From assembly GCF_002236105.1 (NCBI RefSeq), contig NZ_NIWU01000002.1, positions 434,001 through 498,000 of the forward strand: a stretch of DNA of 64,000 bases. The letters run 5' to 3'. This document shows positions 8,693-17,526 of this stretch, piece after piece (position 1 is the first letter of the stretch; every line of letters starts with the position of its first letter). Position numbers and translations under genes: made by a program. The notes beneath the pieces are model-generated. The model ran no database searches. It was given only the letters and a program-made list of their open reading frames with translations, and had not been told where the DNA came from. This DNA is from Pseudomonas umsongensis (lineage in GTDB: Bacteria > Pseudomonadota > Gammaproteobacteria > Pseudomonadales > Pseudomonadaceae).

Positions 8693-10974
8693 CCCCCGAG
8701 CAAATGCGCGACTCTTCGTTGCTGGAGCTGTTCAGCCTGGAAGCCGAGGCCCAGACCCAGGTGCTGAGCGCAGGTTTGTTGGCGCTGGAACGTGATCCGA
8801 CCCAGGCTGATCATCTCGAATCGTGCATGCGTGCGGCACATTCGCTAAAAGGCGCGGCCCGGATCGTCGGCGTCGATGCTGGCGTCAGCGTTGCCCATGT
8901 CATGGAAGATTGCCTGGTCAGTGCCCAGGAAGGGCGCTTGTACCTGCGCCCGGAACACATTGATGCGTTGCTGCAAGGTACCGACCTGCTGATGCGCATC
9001 GCGACACCGAACAATGCGCCGGGCGCTGCGGACATCGAAGCGTATGTCGCATTGATGGGGCGCTTGCTCGATCCAATGGCTGCTGCGATACCGAGCATGA
9101 CCCCCGCCGCGCTGGTGATGGCCGAGCTGCAAGTTGAAGCGCCCGCACCCACGATCGAAGAGCCGGCGGCGCCCGTCGAATCGCTGGCGGTATCGCCGAA
9201 ACTGGCCAGGCGCACCACCGAAAACGGCGAGCGCGTACTGCGCGTCACTGCCGAGCGCTTGAACAGCCTGCTCGATCTGTCGAGTAAATCCCTGGTGGAA
9301 ACCCTGCGGCTCAAACCGCACCTGGCAACCATGCAGCGGCTCAAGCGCATGCAGAGCAACAGTCAGCGGGCGCTGGAAAACCTCAACGTCCATCTCAAGG
9401 AGCAAGTCCTGAGCCTCGAAGCCCGGGAAGCCCTCGACGATGCACGCCGGCTCCTGGCGGAGTCCCAGCAATTGCTGGTGGAAAAAAACGCCGAACTGGA
9501 TGAGTTTGCCTGGCAGGCCAGCCTGCGCGCGCAGGTGTTGTACGACACCGCCCTGGCTTGTCGCATGCGGCCGTTCGCCGATGTCTTGACGGGGCAGGTG
9601 CGGATGGTCCGCGACCTCGGTCGTAGCCTCGGCAAGCAAGTGCGGCTGGAGATCGAGGGCGAAAAGACCCAGGTCGATCGCGACGTCCTGGAAAAACTCG
9701 AAGCGCCACTGACTCACTTGCTGCGCAATGCCGTCGATCACGGTATCGAAAGCCCGGAACAAAGGCTGTTGGCGGGTAAGCCGGCAGAGGGCCTGATTCG
9801 TCTGCGCGCGTCCCATCAGGCCGGATTGCTGGTGCTGCAGCTGAGCGATGACGGTAACGGGGTCGATCTGGAAAAGGTCCGTCGCAGCATCGTCGAACGC
9901 CAGTTATCCCCGGCCGATACCGCCGCGCAATTGAGTGAAGAGGAACTGCTGACCTTCCTTTTCCTGCCCGGCTTCAGTCTGCGCGACACTGTCACCGAAG
10001 TCTCCGGGCGCGGCGTTGGCCTGGATGCGGTGCAGCACATGGTTCGCCAGTTGCGCGGTGCGGTGGTGCTGGAGCAGACGGCGGGCGAGGGCAGTCGTTT
10101 CCATCTCGAGGTGCCCCTGACCCTGTCCGTGGTGCGCAGCCTGGTGGTGGAAGTCGGTGAAGAGGCTTATGCCTTCCCGCTGGCCCACATTGAACGCATG
10201 TGTGATCTGGAGCCGGCGGATATCGTTCAGGTCGAGGGCCGCCAGCATTTCTGGCATGAAGGCCGGCATGTCGGGCTGGTCGCCGCCAGTCAACTGTTGC
10301 AGCGTCCGGCCAGTCAAGGCAGCCAGCAAACCCTGAAAGTCGTGGTGATCCGCGAGCGTGATGCGATATATGGCATTGCGGTAGAACGCTTTATCGGCGA
10401 GCGGACATTGGTTGTATTGCCCCTGGATGAGCGCCTCGGCAAGGTCCAGGATATCTCCGCCGGCGCTCTGCTCGACGACGGTTCGGTGGTGTTGATCGTC
10501 GACGTCGAAGACATGCTGCGTTCGGTGGATAAGTTGCTCAACACCGGGCGGCTGGAGCGCATTGCGCGCCACAGCAACCAGGTCGTCGCAGCGGCCCGCA
10601 AGCGAGTCCTGGTCGTCGATGACTCCCTGACCGTGCGTGAGCTGCAGCGCAAACTGTTGCTCAATCGAGGTTATGACGTGGCCGTGGCGGTCGACGGCAT
10701 GGATGGCTGGAATGCCTTGCGTTCCGAAGATTTCGACCTGCTGATCACCGACATCGACATGCCGCGCATGGACGGCATCGAGCTGGTGTCGTTGTTGCGC
10801 CGGGACAATCGTCTGCAATCGCTGCCGGTGATGGTGGTGTCCTACAAGGATCGTGAAGAAGACCGTCGTCGTGGACTGGACGCCGGGGCCGACTATTATC
10901 TAGCCAAAGCCAGTTTTCACGACGATGCCCTGCTCGATGCAGTGGTTGAGCTCATAGGAGGAGCACGGGCATGA
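8689..10974 (+). CDS. wspE: WspE hybrid CheA kinase / response regulator
   Basis: 761-residue CheA-type histidine kinase fused to a receiver. The order is an Hpt domain with phospho-acceptor H51 in AAHSLKGAARIVG, a linker, a dimerisation and HATPase core (HLLRNAVDHGIESPEQR, DDGNGVD, GRGVGLDAV), a CheW-like domain, and a C-terminal REC domain with acceptor D688 in LLITDIDMPRMDG. It phosphorylates WspR to start c-di-GMP synthesis and WspF for adaptation. The ATG overlaps the wspD stop. Length and domain order match known WspE proteins. Confidence 0.95.
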   Translation: MTPEQMRDSSLLELFSLEAEAQTQVLSAGLLALERDPTQADHLESCMRAAHSLKGAARIVGVDAGVSVAHVMEDCLVSAQEGRLYLRPEHIDALLQGTDLLMRIATPNNAPGAADIEAYVALMGRLLDPMAAAIPSMTPAALVMAELQVEAPAPTIEEPAAPVESLAVSPKLARRTTENGERVLRVTAERLNSLLDLSSKSLVETLRLKPHLATMQRLKRMQSNSQRALENLNVHLKEQVLSLEAREALDDARRLLAESQQLLVEKNAELDEFAWQASLRAQVLYDTALACRMRPFADVLTGQVRMVRDLGRSLGKQVRLEIEGEKTQVDRDVLEKLEAPLTHLLRNAVDHGIESPEQRLLAGKPAEGLIRLRASHQAGLLVLQLSDDGNGVDLEKVRRSIVERQLSPADTAAQLSEEELLTFLFLPGFSLRDTVTEVSGRGVGLDAVQHMVRQLRGAVVLEQTAGEGSRFHLEVPLTLSVVRSLVVEVGEEAYAFPLAHIERMCDLEPADIVQVEGRQHFWHEGRHVGLVAASQLLQRPASQGSQQTLKVVVIRERDAIYGIAVERFIGERTLVVLPLDERLGKVQDISAGALLDDGSVVLIVDVEDMLRSVDKLLNTGRLERIARHSNQVVAAARKRVLVVDDSLTVRELQRKLLLNRGYDVAVAVDGMDGWNALRSEDFDLLITDIDMPRMDGIELVSLLRRDNRLQSLPVMVVSYKDREEDRRRGLDAGADYYLAKASFHDDALLDAVVELIGGARA

Positions 10975-11981
10975 AGATCGCAATCGTCAATGACATGCCA
11001 ATGGCCGTGGAAGCCTTGCGCCGGGCATTGGCTTTCGAGCCGGCCCACCAGGTGATCTGGGTGGCGAGCAATGGCCGCGAGGCGGTGCAAAAGTGTGCCG
11101 AACAGACGCCAGACCTGATCCTGATGGATTTGATCATGCCGGTGATGGACGGAGTGGAAGCCACCCGGCACATCATGGCTGAAACGCCCTGCGCGATCGT
11201 CATCGTCACCGTCGATCGCCAGCAGAACGTGCATCGGGTGTTCGAGGCCATGGGCCATGGCGCCCTGGATGTGGTCGACACGCCAGCCCTCGGCGCGGGC
11301 AATGCCCAGGAAGCGGCGGCACCGCTGTTACGCAAGATCATGAATATCGGCTGGCTGATCGGCGACAAGGGCAATCGGGAACGATTGGCACCGGATCCGA
11401 CGCGCAGTTCGGGCCCACGCCAGAGCCTGATCGCCATCGGTTCATCCGCTGGCGGGCCGGCGGCTTTGGAATGCCTGCTCAAGGGATTGCCGCGGGATTT
11501 TTCCCCGGCCATCGTCTTGGTCCAACACGTTGACCAGGTATTTGCCGCTGGCATGGCCGAATGGCTCGGCAGCGCCAGCGGCCTGAACGTGCGCCTGGCC
11601 CAGGAGGGCGAGCCGCCGCAAAGCGGCACCGTGCTGCTGGCGGGCACCAACCACCATATTCGTTTGTTGAAAAACGGCAAGCTGGCCTACACGGCCGAAC
11701 CGGTCAACGAGATCTACAGGCCCTCTATCGATGTGTTTTTCGAGAGCGTGGCCAGTTACTGGAATGGCGATGCGGTTGGCGTTTTGTTGACCGGGATGGG
11801 GCGTGATGGCGCGCAAGGGCTTAAACTCATGCGCCAGCATGGCTACCTGACCATCGCACAAGATCAACAAAGCAGTGCGGTGTACGGCATGCCGAAGGCT
11901 GCAGCCGCCATCGATGCCGCCGTGGAAATACGCCCGCTGGAAAAGATAGCGCCACGATTGCTGGAGATATTCCCCAAGTGA
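10971..11981 (+). CDS. wspF: WspF CheB-type methylesterase
   Basis: 336-residue receiver plus methylesterase. REC acceptor D53 lies in LILMDLIMPVMDG, and the catalytic triad regions are GSSAGGPAAL (Ser), LVQHVDQ (His) and LLTGMGRDGAQG (Asp). It removes methyl groups from WspA and is the negative regulator of the pathway; loss-of-function mutations cause the wrinkly-spreader phenotype in P. fluorescens (established). The reading frame here is intact, with no truncation. The ATG overlaps the wspE stop (ATGA) and is preceded by AGGAGGAGC, one of the strongest ribosome-binding sites in the operon. Confidence 0.95.
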   Translation: MKIAIVNDMPMAVEALRRALAFEPAHQVIWVASNGREAVQKCAEQTPDLILMDLIMPVMDGVEATRHIMAETPCAIVIVTVDRQQNVHRVFEAMGHGALDVVDTPALGAGNAQEAAAPLLRKIMNIGWLIGDKGNRERLAPDPTRSSGPRQSLIAIGSSAGGPAALECLLKGLPRDFSPAIVLVQHVDQVFAAGMAEWLGSASGLNVRLAQEGEPPQSGTVLLAGTNHHIRLLKNGKLAYTAEPVNEIYRPSIDVFFESVASYWNGDAVGVLLTGMGRDGAQGLKLMRQHGYLTIAQDQQSSAVYGMPKAAAAIDAAVEIRPLEKIAPRLLEIFPK

Positions 11982-12028
11982 CCCTTTCAACCGCATTCCT
12001 GGCCCAAGTAGTATTCAGGTGAACGCAC

Positions 12029-13030
12029 ATGAATGATTTACAGCTCGACGACTTCAAGACTGACGAAAATGCCGCCATGGTGCTGTTGGTGGACGATCAG
12101 GCGATGATCGGCGAGGCCGTACGACGCGGTTTGTCGAGCGAAGAAAACATCGACTTCCACTTTTGCGCCGACCCGCACCAGGCCATCGCCCATGCCGTGC
12201 GCATCAAGCCGACGGTGATCCTGCAGGACCTGGTCATGCCCGGCCTCGATGGCCTGAGCCTGGTACGCGAATACCGCAACCACCCGGCGACCAGGGACAT
12301 TCCGATCATCGTCCTGTCGACCAAGGAAGACCCGCTGATCAAGAGCGCGGCGTTCGCGGCCGGGGCCAACGACTACCTGGTCAAGCTGCCGGACAACATC
12401 GAGCTGGTGGCGCGCATTCGCTATCACTCGCGCTCCTACATGACGCTGCTGCAGCGTGATGCGGCCTACCGCGCTTTGCGGGTCAGCCAGCAACAGTTGC
12501 TCGACACCAACCTGGTGTTGCAACGCCTGATGAACTCCGACGGCCTGACCGGGCTGTCGAACCGTCGGCATTTCGATGAATACCTGGAACTCGAATGGCG
12601 CCGCTCGCTGCGTGAGCAGACCCAATTGTCGTTGCTGATGATCGATGTGGACTACTTCAAGACCTACAACGACACCTTCGGCCATCTGGAAGGCGACGAA
12701 GCCCTGCGCCAGGTCGCCGCGGCGATCCGCGACGCCAGCTCCCGACCTTCCGACCTCCCGGCCCGCTACGGCGGCGAAGAATTCGCCCTGGTACTGCCCA
12801 ACACCTCGCAGGGCGGCGCGCGGCTGGTGGCGGAAAAACTGCGCATGACCGTGGCCGCGCTGAAGATCCCGCATATAGCCCCGACCGAAGGATCGAGCCT
12901 GACCATCAGCATCGGCCTGTCTACCATCATCCCGATATCTGGCAGCAATTGTCGTGAATTGATCTCGGCGGCGGACAAGGGGTTGTACCAGGCGAAGAAC
13001 AACGGGCGTAATCAGGTGGGCATAGGCTGA
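12029..13030 (+). CDS. wspR: WspR diguanylate cyclase response regulator
   Basis: 333-residue output protein of the Wsp system. The REC domain (about residues 17-140) has acceptor D67 in [14 protein letters not shown] helical stalk follows, then a GGDEF domain with active-site GGEEF at 248-252. The product-inhibition I-site RPSD is at 239-242, so feedback by c-di-GMP should be intact. Phosphorylation by WspE promotes oligomerisation and c-di-GMP synthesis. Unlike the overlapping wspA-F genes, wspR follows a 47-base gap with its own AGGTGA site, allowing separate translation control. Confidence 0.96.
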   Translation: MNDLQLDDFKTDENAAMVLLVDDQAMIGEAVRRGLSSEENIDFHFCADPHQAIAHAVRIKPTVILQDLVMPGLDGLSLVREYRNHPATRDIPIIVLSTKEDPLIKSAAFAAGANDYLVKLPDNIELVARIRYHSRSYMTLLQRDAAYRALRVSQQQLLDTNLVLQRLMNSDGLTGLSNRRHFDEYLELEWRRSLREQTQLSLLMIDVDYFKTYNDTFGHLEGDEALRQVAAAIRDASSRPSDLPARYGGEEFALVLPNTSQGGARLVAEKLRMTVAALKIPHIAPTEGSSLTISIGLSTIIPISGSNCRELISAADKGLYQAKNNGRNQVGIG

Positions 13031-13044
13031 CCGACACAAAACAC

Positions 13045-13137
13045 CCTGTGGCGAGGGGATTTATCCCCGCTGGGCTGCGAAGGGGCCCCAACAACGGGAC
13101 TGCACAGTCCAACGGGGATAAATCCCCTCGCCACAGG
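13045..13137. repeat. REP-type inverted repeat pair
   Basis: CCTGTGGCGAGGGGATTTAT at the left is repeated in inverted orientation at the right end, with about 45 bases between. It fills most of the gap between wspR and prfB and resembles doublet REP elements of Pseudomonas. It could also weaken read-through from wspR. No protein is encoded. Confidence 0.85.
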
Positions 13138-13216
13138 TGATCTCCACAGTTGCAGAGGGCGTAGGTGAACCCCGCCTTTTCGGCCAAGCGGACTGCCGTT
13201 TCCGGCCGTTTACCGT

Positions 13217-13222
13217 TATACT
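13217..13222 (+). promoter_or_regulatory. candidate -10 box for prfB
   Basis: TATACT lies 40 bases upstream of the prfB start, just after the REP doublet. No convincing -35 box is visible at the normal distance. Low-confidence prediction from position and hexamer only. Confidence 0.35.
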
Positions 13223-13261
13223 CGCCGGCTTTCAAAAGTTCGCCAACGAGTGCTGCCCGCC

Positions 13262-14357
13262 ATGGAAATCAACCCGATCCTTAACACCATCAAGGACCTG
13301 TCCGAGCGCTCCGAAACTATTCGGGGGTATCTTTGACTACGATCAAAAGCATGAGCGCCTGACCGAGGTCAATCGCGAGCTTGAAGATCCGAGTGTCTGG
13401 AACAAACCTGAATACGCCCAGGAACTGGGCCGCGAGCGCGCTGCGCTGGCGCAGATCGTCGATACCCTCGACGAACTGAACACGGGTCTGGCCGATTGCC
13501 GCGACCTGCTGGACATGGCTGTCGAAGAAAACGACGAAGGCGCAGTGGGCGATGTCGTCGCCGAGCTGGCCCGTCTTGAGGAAAACCTCGCCAAGCTTGA
13601 ATTCCGCCGCATGTTCAGCCATGAAATGGACCCGAACAACGCCTACCTGGATATCCAGGCCGGCTCCGGTGGCACCGAGGCCCAGGACTGGGCCAACATC
13701 CTGCTGCGCATGTATCTGCGCTGGGCTGACAAACGCGGTTTCGACGCCACCATCATGGAACTGTCGGCCGGTGAAGTCGCTGGCATCAAGGGCGCGACCG
13801 TGCACATCAAGGGTGAATACGCCTTTGGCTGGCTGCGTACCGAGATCGGCGTACATCGCCTGGTTCGCAAGAGCCCGTTCGACTCTGGCAACCGTCGTCA
13901 CACTTCGTTCTCGGCGGTTTTTGTCTCGCCAGAGATCGATGACAAGGTGGAAATCGAGATCAACCCGGCGGACTTGCGGATCGACACCTATCGTTCCTCC
14001 GGTGCCGGTGGTCAGCACGTAAACACCACCGACTCGGCCGTACGTATCACCCACGTACCGACCAATACCGTGGTCAGCTGCCAGAACGAACGTTCCCAGC
14101 ATGCCAACAAGGACACCGCCATGAAAATGCTGCGGGCCAAGTTGTATGAGCAGGAAATGCAGAAACGCAACGCCGCGTCCCAGGCGCTGGAAGACACCAA
14201 GTCGGATATCGGCTGGGGTCACCAGATCCGTTCTTATGTGCTCGATGCGTCGCGGATCAAGGATCTGCGTACCAACATCGAACGCAGCGACTGCGACAAG
14301 GTGCTCGACGGCGATATCGACGAATACCTGGAAGCCAGCCTGAAATCAGGGCTGTAA
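13262..14357 (+). CDS. prfB: Peptide chain release factor 2, with programmed +1 frameshift
   Basis: RF2 recognises UGA and UAA stop codons and triggers peptide release. Translation starts at ATG 13262, runs 24 codons and meets an in-frame TGA at 13334. A +1 shift at CTT T continues in the next frame from GAC 13335 to the stop at 14357, giving 364 residues, the usual RF2 length. The GGQ catalytic motif sits in [17 protein letters not shown]. The frameshift autoregulates RF2: low RF2 lets the ribosome pause and shift (well established). Prediction tools that ignore the shift would choose a false upstream start. lysS follows 106 bases downstream, as in other gammaproteobacteria. Confidence 0.97.
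13322..13337 (+). promoter_or_regulatory. prfB programmed frameshift site
   Basis: CGGGGGTATCTTTGAC contains the internal Shine-Dalgarno-like GGGGG, the slippery CTT codon, the in-frame TGA and the following C, which makes a weak termination context. The arrangement and spacing match the canonical prfB recoding site; only the first base of the usual AGGGGG differs. Confidence 0.96.
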
Positions 14358-14411
14358 GACATGCAATACGGGATCGGTCCCGATCCCTGTAGGAGCCGGC
14401 TTGCTGGCGAT

Positions 14412-14432
14412 CCCCGGGCCGCAGGCCCGGGG
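14412..14432. repeat. GC-rich perfect hairpin in prfB-lysS gap
   Basis: CCCCGGGCC and GGCCCGGGG pair perfectly around GCA. It follows CTGTAGGAGCCGGCTTGC (from 14387), the start of a common Pseudomonas REP-type unit, so this is probably half of such an element. No T-run follows on the + strand, so it is unlikely to be a strong terminator between these co-oriented genes. Confidence 0.7.
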
Positions 14433-14463
14433 GCAACGAACCTGTGATGGAATATTTAAAGAC

Positions 14464-15966
14464 ATGAGCGACCTAGAACTCGACCCGCAAGCCCTGCAAC
14501 AGGAAGAAAACTCCCTGATCGCCCTGCGCAAGGAAAAGCTTGCTGCCGAGCGCGCCAAGGGCAATGCCTTCCCCAACGACTTCCGCCGCGAAAACTACTG
14601 CAATGACTTGCAGAAACAGTACGCGGACAAGACCAAGGAAGAGCTGGCAGAGGCTGCAATCCCGGTCAAGGTTGCCGGTCGCATCATGCTCAACCGTGGC
14701 TCGTTCATGGTGATCCAGGACATGACCGGTCGCATCCAGGTCTACGTCAACCGCAAGACCCTGTCCGAAGACACCCTGGCCGCGGTGAAAACCTGGGACA
14801 TGGGCGACATCATTGCTGCCGAGGGCACCCTGGCCCGTTCCGGCAAAGGTGACCTGTACGTTGAAATGACCAACGTGCGCCTGCTGACCAAGTCCCTGCG
14901 CCCGCTGCCGGACAAGCACCACGGCCTGACCGACACCGAACAGCGCTATCGCCAGCGTTACGTTGACCTGATCGTCAACGAAGACGTGCGCCAGACGTTC
15001 CGCGTACGTTCGCAAGTGATCGCGCACATTCGCAGCTTCCTGATGAAGCGCGACTTCCTCGAAGTCGAAACGCCGATGCTGCAGACCATTCCTGGCGGTG
15101 CCGCGGCCAAGCCGTTCGAAACCCACCACAACGCGCTGGACATGGAAATGTTCCTGCGTATCGCGCCAGAGCTGTACCTGAAGCGTCTGGTGGTTGGTGG
15201 CTTCGAAAAAGTGTTCGAGATCAACCGCAACTTCCGTAACGAAGGCGTTTCGACTCGTCACAACCCTGAATTCACCATGTTGGAGTTCTACCAGGCCTAC
15301 GCCGACTACGAAGACAACATGGACCTGACCGAAGAACTGTTCCGTGAGCTGGCACAGCTGGTCCTGGGCAGCACCGACGTGCCGTACGGCGACAAGGTGT
15401 TCCACTTCGGCGAGCCGTTCGTGCGCCTGTCGGTGTTCGACTCGATCCTCAAGTACAACCCTGAGCTGACCGCCGATGACCTGAACGACATCGACAAGGC
15501 TCGCGCCATCGCCAAGAAGGCCGGCGCCAAGGTGCTGGGCTTCGAAGGCCTGGGCAAGCTGCAGGTGATGATTTTCGAAGAGCTGGTCGAGCACAAGCTG
15601 GAGCAGCCGCACTTCATTACCCAGTACCCGTTCGAAGTATCGCCGTTGGCTCGCCGCAACGACGAGAACCCGAATGTCACCGACCGCTTCGAGCTGTTCA
15701 TCGGTGGTCGTGAAATCGCCAACGCCTACTCCGAGTTGAACGACGCGGAAGACCAGGCCGAGCGTTTCATGGCCCAGGTGGCCGACAAGGACGCCGGCGA
15801 CGACGAAGCCATGCACTACGACGCCGACTTCGTGCGCGCGCTGGAGTACGGCATGCCACCGACGGCCGGTGAAGGCATCGGCATCGACCGCCTGGTGATG
15901 TTGTTGACCAACTCCCCGTCGATCCGCGACGTGATCCTGTTCCCGCACATGCGGCCACAAGCGTAA
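14464..15966 (+). CDS. lysS: Lysyl-tRNA synthetase, class II
   Basis: 500-residue class II aminoacyl-tRNA synthetase that charges tRNA-Lys. It has an N-terminal OB-fold anticodon-binding domain ([20 protein letters not shown]), motif 2 in [20 protein letters not shown] and motif 3 in [15 protein letters not shown]. The frame is open upstream to 14401, but [15 protein letters not shown] at ATG 14464 matches the usual N-terminus and length. Downstream of prfB as in many gammaproteobacteria and closed by a strong terminator. Confidence 0.97.
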   Translation: MSDLELDPQALQQEENSLIALRKEKLAAERAKGNAFPNDFRRENYCNDLQKQYADKTKEELAEAAIPVKVAGRIMLNRGSFMVIQDMTGRIQVYVNRKTLSEDTLAAVKTWDMGDIIAAEGTLARSGKGDLYVEMTNVRLLTKSLRPLPDKHHGLTDTEQRYRQRYVDLIVNEDVRQTFRVRSQVIAHIRSFLMKRDFLEVETPMLQTIPGGAAAKPFETHHNALDMEMFLRIAPELYLKRLVVGGFEKVFEINRNFRNEGVSTRHNPEFTMLEFYQAYADYEDNMDLTEELFRELAQLVLGSTDVPYGDKVFHFGEPFVRLSVFDSILKYNPELTADDLNDIDKARAIAKKAGAKVLGFEGLGKLQVMIFEELVEHKLEQPHFITQYPFEVSPLARRNDENPNVTDRFELFIGGREIANAYSELNDAEDQAERFMAQVADKDAGDDEAMHYDADFVRALEYGMPPTAGEGIGIDRLVMLLTNSPSIRDVILFPHMRPQA

Positions 15967-15974
15967 GTGTTTCA

Positions 15975-16007
15975 ATAAAAAGCCGCCTCTTCAGGCGGCT
16001 TTTTATT
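15975..16007 (+). terminator. Rho-independent terminator after lysS
   Basis: AAAAAGCCGCCT and AGGCGGCTTTTTATT form a perfect stem with a short CTTC-type loop and a T-run, nine bases after the lysS stop codon. Confidence 0.92.
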
Positions 16008-16064
16008 GCCTGTCTGGTACAAACGTATCAACTTGTTAGTTTCATCTGAGAGGAAAGACCTGTC

Positions 16065-16781
16065 GTGAATCGTGCAATGGCTCAAGAAGGTGCAGCGGGT
16101 ATCGCCACTGCGGTTGCTGAAAGTGTTCAGTACCAGGGCCGCAAGGCCAGCCGGCAGGGCAGCGAGCAACGTCGACAGGACATTCTCGATGCCGCGATGC
16201 GCATTGTCGTGCGCGATGGCGTACGGGCCGTAAGGCATCGCGCGGTGGCTGCCGAGGCACAAGTGCCGTTATCGGCGACCACTTACTACTTCAAGGATAT
16301 CGATGACCTGCTCACCGATACCTTCGCCCAGTATGTGGAGCGCAGCGCGGCCTACATGGCCAAGCTGTGGGTGAATAACGAGGGCCTGCTGCGCGACATG
16401 ATCGCCAGTGGCGACGGCAGTGCGCAGGCTCGTTCAAAACTGGCGGACGACATTGCGCGGTTGATGACCGACTATGTGCACCGGCAACTGATCACCCGTC
16501 GTGAGCACTTGATGGCCGAGCAGGCGTTCCGCCAGGAAGCGCTGCTGAACCCGCGCCTGGCCGAGTTGGTGCGCTCCCATCAGCAAATCCTGTTGCAGGG
16601 TTCCTGCCAGCTTTTCCAGGTGCTGGGTTCTCGCGAACCACAGCAGGACGCCAAAGTGTTGACGGCGATAATCGGACGGATGGAATATCAGGGCCTGCTC
16701 AACGACGCCGAACCGGACGCCGAAGAGGAGATGCTGGGCATACTGACGCGTTATATGCATTTGGTGCTGGCTTCGGTATAA
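16065..16781 (+). CDS. TetR family transcriptional regulator
   Basis: 238-residue regulator. After an unusual ~35-residue N-terminal extension comes a TetR helix-turn-helix (RRQDILDAAMRIVVRDGVRA ... VPLSATTYYFKDIDDLL) and an all-helical ligand-binding domain. The start is a GTG at 16065 with GAGAGGAAAG upstream; an ATG four codons later (MAQEG) is the alternative. The position directly after lysS matches P. aeruginosa PA3699, an uncharacterised TetR regulator. Target genes are unknown; the lipoprotein and DUF1704 genes downstream are candidates only by proximity. Confidence 0.88.
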   Translation: MNRAMAQEGAAGIATAVAESVQYQGRKASRQGSEQRRQDILDAAMRIVVRDGVRAVRHRAVAAEAQVPLSATTYYFKDIDDLLTDTFAQYVERSAAYMAKLWVNNEGLLRDMIASGDGSAQARSKLADDIARLMTDYVHRQLITRREHLMAEQAFRQEALLNPRLAELVRSHQQILLQGSCQLFQVLGSREPQQDAKVLTAIIGRMEYQGLLNDAEPDAEEEMLGILTRYMHLVLASV

Positions 16782-16796
16782 CGCGCCCCCCGTACC

Positions 16797-16906
16797 GATC
16801 GTTCCCACGCTCCGCGTGGGAATGCCGCCCGGGACGCTCTGCGTCCCTTGCCGGTGTGACGCAGAGCGTCACTGGATGCATTCCCACGCGGAGCGTGGGA
16901 ACGATC
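16797..16906. repeat. REP-type inverted repeat, GATCGTTCCCACGC family
   Basis: Outer arms GATCGTTCCCACGC and GCGTGGGAACGATC enclose internal inverted copies of GACGCTCTGCGTC and GACGCAGAGCGTC. Related copies occur at 18808-18911, 36575-36705 and in short form at 47131-47174. It lies between two co-oriented genes. Confidence 0.9.
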
Positions 16907-16945
16907 AGCGTGGACAAGTCATCGTGTGTCGATAGGGAGTGTTGA

Positions 16946-17500
16946 ATGAAAGCTTGGTGCGCCGTAGTAATCGCCTTGTCGTTCCTGCTGCTCAGCGGCT
17001 GCCTGGTGACCTTCAAGGAGCCGCTGCCCACGAGCGAGCCCGCACCAAAAGGTTTATTGGGAAAATGGACCAGCACCAATGCCTGGGGTGAACCGCTGAA
17101 TCTTGAGTTGACGCGCATCGGCGACAATCGCTATCAGGCAGTCAGCTACTTCAAGGCCAGGCCCAAGGAACGCGAGTCCTATCCATTTACCGTGTCTCAC
17201 CACGGTAGCCGCTGGTATCTCTCGGCGAAAGCGCCAGCCCGGTTCGGCGGAAATTTCACGATTGCCGGCTTCGAACTCACCGACAAGCGCGAACTGGTGG
17301 TGTACAACCTCGACCTCGAGCAAATCAAGCAGGCGCTTGGGCAGAAAATTCTCAGTGGCGAAGGCTTCCAGACCGACGACGGCGAGGGCGTGTTGATCGA
17401 CAGCAAGATGGACCAGGTATCGGCCTACCTCGACGATCCCGCCAACTCCGATGTATTCGTCGAAGCGGTCCGCTACCAGCGCCAGGCCAAGGCCCAATAA
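16946..17500 (+). CDS. Predicted lipoprotein of unknown function
   Basis: 184 residues with a clear lipoprotein signal: MKAWCAVVIALSFLLLSGC, with Cys19 as the lipidation site. The mature part has a WTSTNAWGEPLNLELTRIGDN stretch and alternating polar/hydrophobic segments suggesting a beta-rich, lipocalin-like small domain. I do not recognise a named family. It sits 26 bases upstream of the DUF1704 gene, so the two are likely co-transcribed. The start ATG is preceded by AGGGAG. Confidence 0.82.
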   Translation: MKAWCAVVIALSFLLLSGCLVTFKEPLPTSEPAPKGLLGKWTSTNAWGEPLNLELTRIGDNRYQAVSYFKARPKERESYPFTVSHHGSRWYLSAKAPARFGGNFTIAGFELTDKRELVVYNLDLEQIKQALGQKILSGEGFQTDDGEGVLIDSKMDQVSAYLDDPANSDVFVEAVRYQRQAKAQ

Positions 17501-17526
17501 CCAACAGGTTTCAACAGGAGTTCCGG

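Noticed and set aside
12670..12848. Short + strand frames inside wspR and other wsp genes
   Set aside because: Alternate-frame shadows of verified genes with no independent start signals.
13137..13261. Upstream in-frame extension of prfB
   Set aside because: The open frame to 13137 arises only because the downstream +1 frame is read back past the frameshift. The true start is ATG 13262 in another frame.
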